Of a DNA stretch of 64,000 bases, positions 1 through 12,000 are shown in pieces. The notes beneath the pieces are model-generated. The model was not told the DNA's origin and did no database searches. It was given only the letters and a program-made list of their open reading frames with translations. A program made the position numbers and the translations under genes. Each line of letters opens with the position of its first letter. Position 1 is the stretch's first letter. This DNA comes from Candidatus Enterenecus merdae (GTDB taxonomy: Bacteria > Bacillota > Clostridia > Oscillospirales > Oscillospiraceae): assembly GCA_018716385.1 (NCBI GenBank), contig DVJZ01000044.1, positions 1 through 64,000 on the forward strand, written 5' to 3'.

Positions 1-559
1 CACCATCGGACAATATCCGATGATGACGCTCCCATTTTAAAAGAAAACCGAACGATTTACCAATTTGCGAATTGCAGACATCATGTGTTCCCGCCAGTAT
101 TTCAGTGTATTTTCGTCAAATCCGTCATAAACATTCGCACCATCGAGGGTATCCAAATCGGGCACCCCCGATTTTTTATCCCAATTTCTAATTTTTTGTG
201 TCTATGGTTCCACCCATGGCTTTCCTGCAACCATGTATCGGCACGCAGACCCACAGCGAAAGCGGTGAAGGGACCACAAGACAGGGCAGAACCTATGTGG
301 TTACAAATAAAATACCTTCCAAAGACAGGTGCTCACTACTTGCACGTGCTATAGATGACCGAAGCGCTGAACCGCGCAAAAGGAAAACTCTATGCAAATG
401 GTTACCAAATTCGATTGAGTTTTTCCCTTGTCTTCGGTCGTCAGTTTTTTGGTGCTTCTTCTGCACCCATGCCATTTTATAGATGTCTTTCTTTTTGATA
501 GCACCGTCTGTAGGGCGGGCGGTTTCCTCAGATTTGAATACAGTTGCCGGTCTGCCGAA

Positions 560-2382
560 TCATGCCTGGGTGAGGTCAGTCCACTGCTCCGCCCCTTCAG
601 TCTTGGTGTAGCTGTGACTGTTGGTTGCCTCCACAATGTCATAGTAAGCCCAGTTACTCGGATCATTGTCGGTGAAGCGTACTGTCAAGCTGTCCGCATT
701 GGCGTCTATGTAGCTCTGATTCGCCATCTGGCCCAGCATCCGGTTGGCGATGGCTGTCATCTCCGCTCGGATAATGGCTGCATTTGGGGCAAACACACCG
801 TCTCCATACCCCTCCAGGATTATCAGTGAGGCAAGGGTGCGTACTGCCGTGGTGCACCATTGCCCGCCAGGCACATCGGCAAAGCTAACTGTCTGATCCA
901 CGTTCTTGTCCAGCAACAGGTTGTAGAGCATCTGGGCCACCTCCGCCCGGGTCAGGTTAGCCGAGGGCCTAAACTGCCCGTTGCCACATCCCTGGAGATA
1001 TGCATTGTGGTCGACAGTGTCCAGCCAATCGGACACACCGGTATCATCTGGATTGGCCAAACCCGAGTTCTCCTCGTCAGGGTCCTCTCCCGTAGCACTC
1101 CATTTGGCATACAGTGTCAAATTGGTAGTCAGCGTGATCTCATCACCGGACTCATATGAGTCTCCGCTTCCATCAGCTTGGGTATTCCAGTTGGCAAACT
1201 CATACCCTGCCGGGGCGGTGAAGCCGTTATCCGCAACGGTCACAGAATCACCTACATCTCCAGACTGGGGCGTCATGCTCCCCATGTCCCCGTTTGCGTT
1301 GTAGGTCAGGGTGCAACGCGTGGGAGGCATGGTGCCCGTAACGATAGCGGTGCAGGTGGCGAACACACCATACGCGCCTATCGATGGTCGCCCGAATCGT
1401 CGTCATACCAATTGCCTCTCGTATTCACCGAGGTAATCAATGAATCATCCGAGGTCCAAGTTGCGGTCTGCGTCGTGGGGCAGGCAGTAGCATTAAGCGT
1501 CACAACATTATTGGAAGTTTCCATGGATAAAAGTGGCCGCGCTCCACTCCACCACCTCGGGCACTGACTTGGTAAAAGTGGCAGAACTGTCATAAATATA
1601 TATAGAAATTCGCCGTCCAGTTGTCCGTGTTGGAGGCACGCCAGGAATAGACGTACGAATTGTCCAGCACAGGCGCGCTGATGAGCGGCCCCGTGTTTCC
1701 GGCGGCTATCAGCAAAACCTCATCTGCCAAAGTAGTATCAAAAGAGAACAGACCGTAGCTGCCACCGTAGCATTGAGATATCCGTCACCCCGGACAGTAA
1801 CCACACCGTTTGCATACACACCATTACTCATACTAGTCGCTGAGCCGCCATTGCCGGTGAGATTTCCGCCCTCAAGGGTGATGTTGATGGTATACACACC
1901 ACAGTTGTTGCCCCATCCCATCGCCCTGTCCGATGAGCGCACCACTGGCTACGGCAATGGAGTTTGTCAGCACACCCGTACTTATATTGCTACTGTTTTG
2001 TACGCTCCTTGCCGTCAGTCTGCCAGTACCCGTACTCTGGACGGTTAGGACTCCTGAGACAAAAAGACTATATGTGTTGCTCAGGCTCCCCCACTCCAAG
2101 CATAGATGACAGTACTATTGCCGATCAAGTTTAAGGTCAGGTCTCCAGTACTGACGATGGCCGCACTAAGGCTACTACTGCTGCTACTATCCCCGTGTAG
2201 GCAACGCTTCCGTCCCTGTTTAAGCAAAAATTCCCATCCTTGTCCAACGATGGGTTAGCCACGGTCACAGTGGTCAATGCTGACGGAGCCGATGGCAATG
2301 CCTTAAGGGGCAGCAAGCCCATAAACAAGCAGGCCGCAAGCCCCGCCAGCAATATTCTCCGACTGGTGATCTGATTGCTCAT
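560..2382 (-). pseudogene. Frameshifted secreted SLH-domain surface protein (signal peptide, degenerate body, InlB-like repeat, SLH domains)
   Basis: Minus-strand pieces in different frames: signal peptide MSNQITSRRILLAGLAACLFMGLLPLKA (start 2382), body fragments at 1872-2099, 1709-1945 and 1378-1593, then 560-1366 with LTYNANGD..GYEFANWNTQADGSG..LTLYAKW and SLH-like GQFRPSANLTRAEVAQMLYN / GDGVFAPNAAIIRAEMTAIANRML. No single frame spans it. Confidence 0.75.
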
Positions 2383-2883
2383 AACAGCCTCTTTGTTGTT
2401 TGCGCGCCCATTCCATGGCCGCGCCCTGTGTAATATGGCCAAACTCCCTTTTGTCACCCATTCCATAATGGAACTGAAATCCCTTCCGAAGTCATTATAT
2501 CCGATTTTCAGTCAATTTTGTAGTATTTTTTCTCCCTCCGCCGGCTTGCGGCCCGCTTTCCCGCACGGCTACCTTCCTTTCCCTCAGACAAAAATAAATA
2601 TAAAATAAATATAATAAAAATTACCCCTAATATTTTAATTTATTTGACTATATCACAGGTGCTGTTGTCTTAATATTTCCACATATTATGTCTGAGTTTT
2701 TGATTGTTTTTATCTTTTATGCAAAATATGGCCTGAGCTGAATCTTCACATCCATTGGAAGTACAGGGCCATCTGGGTGGCCCAACAGTCAGAGTAAATG
2801 GTACAGAAATCGGGCGCCTGGCTGGGCATACCCGCTTCTCTATGCGCCGCCTTGCCCTTCCAGCAAAGCTTTCCCCGATTAAA

Positions 2884-2917
2884 AGGTCCCCCCGCGCTAT
2901 TTAGCGCGGGGGGACCT
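2884..2917 (-). terminator. Rho-independent terminator downstream of the giant surface-protein gene
   Basis: aggtccccccgcgc-tattta-gcgcggggggacct stem; on the minus strand it is followed by TTTTAA. Confidence 0.8.
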
Positions 2918-3002
2918 GCGTGTCAATGTCAGTCTGGTGGGTGTCACCCTTCCCGGGCGCTCCGTGGCTTCCAGGAAAAGTGGCCTGCATCTCGGCTGCC
3001 GC

Positions 3003-6000
3003 TTATCCCTCCTTCCTGACAAAGTCCTGTACACTGAGCAGGGCGGACTGGGCCATGCCGCTTGCCATGCTCCAGTCTGCTGTGTAGTCGTTGCGCACCA
3101 TCACTTCTCCCGTGATCACAACTCCAGGGGCAACCATCATCTGATCAGGCACCACCGCAGTCCACACGTAGGTATTTGTCCCGCCTGGCGCGTTGGTGAA
3201 TCGTTCACCCTCTTTCAACTTCCACGACAGCTGGATGTTAAAACTGCCCTCATTCATCTGGGCCAAGGTCGTCTGGGGCAGCGCCTGGTTGGCCACAATG
3301 GATGCCCTGCTATAGGCCTGGCTGAGCGAGATCACACTGTCCGGCAGGGTCACATCCAGTAACTGGTTGACGTACTCCATGATGCGCACTGTCACCGTAT
3401 ACGTCTTGATGCTGCCATCCTCCGCTCGCACTGTGTAGACCACAGGCTGTGTGAAATCTTGGATAATCCCTGTGGAGGGCGTGATCTCCACACCGCTGTG
3501 GGTCACGATGGGTTCCAGCCGGGACAGGTCCGTGCCAATAGGCATCAGCACTTCTACTGTCCCCGCCACGTGGTCGATAATAGACTGTCCGGTCTGCCCA
3601 TCAATAACAAAATAGATGATCTGCTTGCTACTGCTCTGATCTGCCTCCCGGCTCACGATGATCTCCACCGTCACGGTAGCGGTTGCAGACCCATCGCTGG
3701 CAGTGACCTCCAATGTCACCACCTGATCCACGTCAGCCGCATCCGGTGTATAGGTGAGGATGGTTCCTGTCAGGACGGCAGATCCACTCCCAGAGGTCGG
3801 GGTCAATCCATAGGTTAAGTTAGCAGTGTCCTCATCTGTGAACCAACTGGAAATGTCCGCGCTGTAGTCCTGGCCTATCCGATAACCGTCTGAAGAAGTT
3901 ACCGTAGCTGTACCTGTCTGAGTCAGCTGTGTCACCTGCGGATCGTAAGTCACGATGGCGTAGTAGGTGGTGGCCGTACTAGAAACGTTCACTCCAGTCA
4001 GAGAGCTCCCCATCGTAGCTGCCGGATCGGTGTCCCAGCCGTGGGTTGTTACCCCGTCCTCCGGAGTCTCCCAAACCGTAGGCACCTGAAGCGTGCTGCC
4101 CGGGGTCTGTAAGGTTACGATAGGCCCGGAGACATAGGCTCCCATACTGTCGGTCAGGCCAACCGGAGAAATAAATGTGATCTCCACCTGCTGGCTATCC
4201 GGCGTACCGTCCCCATTGCTGTCCACCTGCCATTGAGCGGTGAACACCACATTTTCTCTTGGCATGGTGAAGGGATCGCCCGAATTAGTAGGCAAGCCAG
4301 CCACGTTTACCTGCCAGCCATCGAAGATCCAGCCTGCAGCAGTGGGTGTGCTGCTGGCCACGTTCTGGTTGCTACCAGCCAACAGGCCCGTTTCAGGCTC
4401 GGGTAACCCAGCCGCATTGGTGGCAGCCCCTGCCTCATAGGTGATGCTGTAGGTTCCTTCCTGATGGTCCGGAGTGTCGTTGTTGTTTGCATCTGCCCCG
4501 TAGACCAGCTCATAGGCAGCATCGTTTCCTGGCACCGTACTGGGCAGGCTGGGATTCCACCCCACCAGAGCAATGCCATCGTTGTTACTCTCACGGCCCT
4601 CAGGCGAAGCTAGCGGCTGGCCAATCGTCTGCACTGTCACGATTTGGGTCTCTCCGGCTGCAGAACCACCAAACGCAAACGCCTGGAATCCGTTCGGGTT
4701 CCCCGTGATGGTGAAGGTAATCTTCACCTGCTGGTCGTCAGGCGTTCCATCGTTGTTAGCGTCCTCAGACCACAGAGCGGTGAAGATCACATCCTGCTCT
4801 GGCATGCGGTAGGTGTCACCACTGGTGGTGGGAATGGGGTTGCCATCGTAGTCCCGCTGGGGGAATACTGTCCACCCCTGAAAGATGTACCCAGATGCAC
4901 TCGGCTCAGTGATCGGCACCGTCTGGGGGCTTCCGGCCAGCTGCCCAGGCACGTCGCTGGGCATGGTGGCAGTGATCCCTGCAATTCCAGAACTGTAGGT
5001 GATAGTATAGGTCGTCTCTGTCCCATCCGGACGGCCATCGTTGTTGGTATCCGCCACATACTGTGCCTCGTAAGTCGTCGCTCCGTTAGGCACCACGGTC
5101 ATGCCCTCTTCGATGGCGGGGCTCCAACCAGTGAACACCACGTTGTCATCATCGGTGTCCCGAGGAGTCGGAATGCCGGTCAAGATCTCCCCCGCCGTCA
5201 GGTAGATCGGACCATAGGGGCTGCTCCCCTCTTCAAACCCATGGTCAGAGGTGAAGGTAATCCCAACCCTCCATTGTGCGGTGAACACAACGTTCTGGCT
5301 CGGCATGGTAAAGCTTGCTCCCGCCGTGGTTGGCACGCTGCTCACATTCACGCTCCAGCCGATAAACTGATATCCTGTCGCCGTGGGAATAGCACCATCC
5401 ACTGTCACTGTTTGACCCGCCACCAGGTCGCTTCTGCCAGCAGGCATCCCAGTCAGGCCGCTGGCGCTAGCGGCAACTCCGGCCTCATAGGTGATGGTGT
5501 ACTTGCTCTCCTCCGAGTCCGGCTTGTCGTCGTTATTCTTATCCGGGCTATAGACCAGCGTATAGCTGGCGTCACGACTGGGCACTGTACTTGGCAAGCT
5601 GGGATTCCACCCCACCAACGCGATGTTGTCCCCGGCACTCTCCACGCCCACGGGCGATGCCAGGGGCTGGCCGGCTTCCTGCACCGTTACGATGCTGATC
5701 TCACCTACATCCCAACTTTGAGTCCCATTGGTGAAGGCCGCAAACCCAGCCGGATTGCCCGTGATGGTGAAGGTGATCTCCACCTGCTCACTATCCGGGA
5801 TCCCATCCCCATTGGCATCCTGCTCCCACTGGGCGGTGAACGTCACGTTCTCCGCGGGCATCAGGAACGTAGAGCCGCCAGTGGTGGGCATGGAGTACCC
5901 GCTATAGTCTTGGCTGGGCGTCACCGTCCACCCTTCGAAGAGATACCCATTTGCAGAGGGCTCTTTGGTGTCCACAAGCTGCATCGTATTCCCTGGCACA

Positions 6001-9000
6001 TCTGTCGCATTACTCGGCATCCCAATGGCATTGGAACCTACAATCCCAGCATCATAGATGATGTTGTATAGTTCCTCTTCCCCGTCCGGCCTGCCGTCCC
6101 CATCCAGATCTGGCAGGTAGATAGCGTAGTAGGTAGTATCCCCTTCAGGAACACGGGTGGGTATCGAACCCGCCTCAGCATTCGCGTCCGTGCTCCATCC
6201 CACGAAAACCACCTTGTCCACAGGAGTGTCCAGAGGCGTATCAGGGATGTTCAACACGCCGCCCAGCTCTTGCACCGTGACGATCTCCTTAGTTGCCCCA
6301 CCTGCAGTGGTGAAGCCTCGCTGAGAGTAGAAGGTGATAGTCACCTGGCTACTGTCTGGTATCCCGTCATTATTCTTGTCATCCGCATACTGCGCAATGT
6401 AGACGGTGGGGCCCTCAGGTACAACCACCCCGATTTCAATAACAGGCTGCCAACCAGTGAAGGTCACCTTGTCTGTCTCGGTATCCCGAGGCGTGGGAAC
6501 ATTGGCCAGTGGCTGACCCGGCGTCTGATACCCGCCGTCGTAACTATAGCCGCCGATTCCCTCAAAGCCATAGGCAGACGTGAAGGTGATCTGCACATCC
6601 CATTTGGCGGTGAACGTCACATTCTGGGCCGGCATGGTGTACCTGGCCCCACCAGTTGTGGGCACGGCATCCGGATCCACGCTCCACCCAGTGAAGCGAT
6701 AGCCGGTGGCCGTCGGCTGTTGTGTGGATACCTGTTGGGTGGTTCCGGACAGCACATCGGTCTGGCTAACTGGCAGGTTACTGACATTGCTGCCCGCCAC
6801 CCCCGCATCATAGGTGATTGTGTACGTCTCCTCCTCCGAGTCCGGCTTGTTGTTATTGTTCCGATCTTCCTCGTATACCAGGGTGTAGGCGGCATCGCTG
6901 CTGGGCACCGTATCAGGCAGGACAGGCTCCCAACCCACCTCGGCGATGCCATCATTGGCACTCTCTACACCATCAGGCGCGACCAACGTTTGGCCTGCTT
7001 GCTGCAGGGTCACAATCGTCGTCTGCCCTGCGCTCCAATGCTGGCTGCCGTGGCTGAATGCGTCAAACCCTGCTGGGTTGCCCGAAATGGTGAAGGTGAT
7101 CTCCACCTGCTCACGGTCGGGCACTCCGTCCCCGTTGGTGTCCTGCGCCCACTGCGCCGTGAATGTTACGTTACACTGGGGCATCTGGAAGCTCTCCCCA
7201 CCCTCGGTGGGCATGAGGTCACCAGCATAGTCCGTGCTAGGATAGACGCTCCAGCCGTCAAAGACGTAGCCCGTTGCCGTTGGCACCACGTCAGACACCT
7301 GCTGCGTACTGTTTACCAACACATCCGTCACGGTCGTAGGCAACCCGGTCACCGAGGCGGGCACGCTGCCCTCCGCATAGATCACTGCGAACTTCCGTTC
7401 CTCCAAGTCCGGTGTCCCGTTGTTATTCTCATCCGCCGCGTACTGCGCCACATAGGTAGTGGCTTCATTAGGCACCTGGGTCTTGCCCACGTTGATAGCG
7501 GGCGACCAACCGGTAAAGACCACATTGTCATCATCCGTATCCAGCGGCATTGGGATATCAGCCAGAATCGCTCCCGGGACCTGGAAACCGCCGTCCACGA
7601 TGTTGCCCATCGCATCAGAGAAGCCGTTATCAGACTCAAAGGTGATCTGCACGCCCCATTGAGCGGTAAACACCACATTTTCATTGGGCATGGAGAAGCT
7701 TTCCCCAGGCGTGGTAGGCACACCGTTCACGTTCACACTCCAGCCGGTGAACTCGTACCCCATCGCCGTGGGCTCCTGGATGGACACGGTCACAGACTGG
7801 CCAGCCACCAAGTTGGCCTCAGAATCGGGCAGGTTAGTGGCACTCGCACCGGCAAAGCCAGCCTCATAGGTGATGGTATACTTCGTCTCCTCGCTGTCCG
7901 GCGTGTTGTCGTTGTTTACATCTGCGCTGTACGTCAAGGTGTACATCGTGTTTGTACCGGGCACATTGGCAGGCAGGGGAGGATTCCATCCCTCCGAGGC
8001 GATGTTGTCATCAGGTGTCTCCACACCCTGGGGATAGATCAGGGCTGCACCAGGTGTCTGGCGGGTGACAATGTCTGCTGTCGTACCATCCGGCCAAGTC
8101 TGATCCGCATGGGTAAATTCTGCAAAGCCCTTGGTATTGCCTTCGATCCGGAAGGTGATAGTCACCTGCTCGCTATCCGCCACACCGTCGTTGTTCTCAT
8201 CAGCTGTCCACTGAGCCGTGAAGGTCACATTCGACAACGGCATGGTAAAGTTTTCCCCTGTGCCGGTAGGCATGGAGTTGCCGGCATAGTCCTCGTCAGG
8301 CATCACGCTCCAACCGATGAATAGCCAATCCTCAGCAGTCGGCACATTGTCTGTCACGGTCTGGCTGCTGCCTGCCGCCACGGTGACAGCATTCGGCAGG
8401 TTAGCCGCGGTACCCACCGAGCCTGCCTCATAGGTGATGGAGAAGTTCTCTGATCCATCCAGGATATCGTTGTTATTCAGGTCGGGGCCATACTTCAGCG
8501 TATACCTCCCGCCACCCGTCGGCACGATAGCATCCAGCTCAGGATCCCATCCGATCCTCACGATATTGTCATCGGTACTCTCAACACCATTAGGGTACTC
8601 CAATGTCTCGCCCGGCGTCTGGAGGGTGGTGATTTCCATCACACCTGCGGGCCAAGTCTGGCTTCCATTAGTAAATCCCTGGAATCCATTTGTGTTGCCC
8701 GTGATGATAAAAGTAACTGTCGCCTGGTTGCCATCTGGCTCACCATCGTTGTTGGTATCGGCCACATAGATGGCATAATAGATTGTGTTTGCGTTAGGCA
8801 CCTCCGCCCCATCCAGATCCGTACCGGTGGTGGCACTCTGATTGGTATTCCAGCCCACGAACACTACGCCGTCACTGTCCGTATCCCGTGGGATATCTGC
8901 GATGTTCAGCGGATCGCCTGGAGTCTGCAGGGTGTCAATCTGCTTCCTACTCGCGCCCGTAGTCTCAAAGCCATGCTCAGAGTAGAAGGTGATGGTCACT

Positions 9001-12000
9001 TGATTGCCATCGGGCTCATCGTCGTTGTTAATGTCATCGGCATACTGAGCCACATAGGTTACAGGGCCCTCTAGTACCGTCTCACCGGTCAGATCGTCAG
9101 TCAATGTAGTGCTGCCCGAAGTGTCCTCCCGTACCCAGTGGGTAAACACCACCCCGTCGTTGTTGGTATCCAGCGGATCGGGGATATTATCCAGAGCCTC
9201 GTTCGGAGTCTGATAGCTGCTGATGCTGGTATTGGCATCTCCGTCAAAGCCGTGCTCGGACTTGAAGGTGACCTCCACATCCCACTGGGCGGTGAACACT
9301 ACGTCATCACCTGGCATAGTGAAGCTAATGTCAGCATGAGTCAGAGTCCCTGCAGGCAACGAAGTCCCGCCACCTCCACTGACACCACCGCCGGGAATCC
9401 ATATCGTTGGGATAGATGCTCCAGTGTAATCATCAACAGGAGTTACTGTCCAACCAGTGAAGCGGTATCCATCTGGGGCAGAAATATGGTAATCCCCAAG
9501 GAACACATCACTATTGACTGGCTGGCCGGCTACTAAGTTGCTAGCACTATCGGGGATACTGTCGGTATTTGTAGCACTATTTCCCATAATCCACTCAAAC
9601 GTAGATACGCCGTCCGCAATACCAGGATTAAAGGTGATGCTATAGTGCTCCTCATCCTCATCCGGCCTGTCGTCATTGTTCAAGTCATCCGCATAGATGG
9701 CATAGTAGGTTTCAGACGTCATGGGCACCATAGCTCCGGTCATGGGTTCTCCAGTGGTGGCGTTCTCATCAGTACTCCAGCCCACAAACACCACATCGTC
9801 ATCAGCCGTCTCCCAAGGCGTGGGGAAAACTAGCGTCTGGTTCGGAGTCTGGAGCGTTTCGATGGGGCCATCATCCTGGCTGCCCTCTACATTAAACCCA
9901 TACTCAGAGTAGAAGGTAATGGTCACCTGGTTGCCATCGGGCTCACCGTCGTTGTTCACATCGTCGGCATACTGAGCCACATAGGTTACGGGCTCCTCCA
10001 GCACCGTCTCACCGGTCAGATCGTCGGTCAATGTGGTGCTACCTGAAGTATCCTCCCGCACCCAGTGGGTGAACACCACCCCGTCGTTGTTGGTATCCAG
10101 CGGATCGGGGATATTATCCAGAGCCTCGTTCGGGCTCTGATAGCTGCTGATGCTGGTATTGGCATCTCCGTCAAAGCCGTGCTCGGACTTGAATGTGACC
10201 TCAACATCCCACTGGGCGATGAACACTACGTCATCACCTGGCATGACAAAGTAGACATCATAAATACTCATTGCGCCCGACGGGATTAGATTGCTGCCAC
10301 TCGTATCAATAGTCGCGGTGGGCCACCAATCGGTGGGGATAGGCTCGTCGTCATAACCGTTGACCGGGGTCACCGTCCACCCGGTAAATTGAAACCCGTC
10401 TGGAACGATCATATACGTATCCACATTAAATGTCCCGAAATCTACGGGTTGACCAGCCACCAGGTCGCTAAAGATATCAGGGGTGACGACTGTATTACTA
10501 TTAATGCCACTACCATGACCCATCATGTGCCAGTCAAATCCGCTCACGCCATCCACAATTCCAGGATCAAAGGTGATGCTGTAGTGATCACTCTCCTGGT
10601 CATCAGGCGTGTTGTCATTATTCAGGTCCGCACCATATTCCAGCGTATAGCTCCCGCCGCCCGCCGGCACAGTGGCATCCAACGGAGGATTCCAACCGAT
10701 CTCGGCGATATCATCCCCACTGCTCTGCACACCATTGGGATGGGCCAACGTCTCACCCGGGGTCTGCAGTGTATCGATGGTTTTCACGCCCTCAGCCCAA
10801 CTCTGGCCGCCGTGGGTAAAGGCCTGGAATCCGTTTGGATTGCCCGTGATGGTGAAGGTAACCGTCACCTGGCGTTCATCCTCTGTGCCATCGTTGTTGG
10901 TGTCGTCCTTGTAGATGGCATAATAGGTGGTGTCCGTGCTTGGCACACTCTCCCCGGACAGACTGGTGCCGGTGGTGGCGTTCTGATCGGTATTCCAGCC
11001 CACAAACACCACGCCGTCGCTGTCGGTGTCCCGCGGCGTGTCGGCGATATTCAACGGAGCCCCCGGAGTCTGGAAGGTATCAACGCTGTCCACATGCGAT
11101 CCGGCAAGATCAAAGCCATGCTCAGAATAGAAGGTGATGGTCACCTGCTCGTCATCCGGCACCCCATCGTTGTTAAGGTCGTCGGCGTACCGGGCAATAT
11201 AGGTGGTAGGAGCATTTGGCACGGTGGTACTGGCTTCAATGGCAGGCTGCCAGCCGGTGAACACCACACCATCGCTGTTAGTGTCCAGCGGGGTTGGCAC
11301 GCCGGTCAGCGGCTCACCCGGGGTCTGATAGCTGCTGATGCTGGTGCTTGCCTCATCTCCATTCAGCCCGTAGGCCGAGGTGAAGGTAATCTCCACGTCC
11401 CATTGCGCGGTAAACACCACATCGGAGGCGGGCATATAGAAAGCGATTTCCGAACCATCTTCCCACGTCGGGGGGAAGGGTGATGGGACATGCTCCCCTG
11501 TCCCCGGTGCTCCCACATGAGCAAGCCAGAATTCGGTGGGAATGGGATCCCCATAATAGTCATCCGTCGGTGTTACCGTCCAGCCGGTCAGGATATAGCC
11601 ATCTGGACAATGCATATCCCACGAAGGAAAGCTATCATCAATCGGTTGACCCCCCACTAGGGCAGTATACTCAAATGGAAACCAGTACCCCCCAGATGCC
11701 TCATCCGAAAAGTCTGCAATCCCCGGATCAAATGTAATGCTATAGTGATTCTCCTGATCGTCCGGCGTCCCGTCATTGTTCAGGTCTGACGCATAAGTCA
11801 AAGTGTAGGTCGTCTCGGCGCTTGGTACCGTGGTGGTACCCACGGTGATATTAGGCTCCCAACCTACCATGGCAATGTTATCCCCTGTGGTCTCACGACC
11901 AACGGGCACCGTCAGGATCTCTCCAGGCATCTGGAAACTGATAATCTGGGTAGCTCCCGCCGCAACCCGATCCGTCCCATAAGCCCATGCCTCAAAGCCA

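Noticed and set aside
4644-8324. Long plus-strand ORFs (475 aa, 684 aa) opposite the giant gene
   Set aside because: Shadow ORFs antisense to a repetitive GC-rich coding sequence; the H/R/G-rich translations have no recognisable domains.
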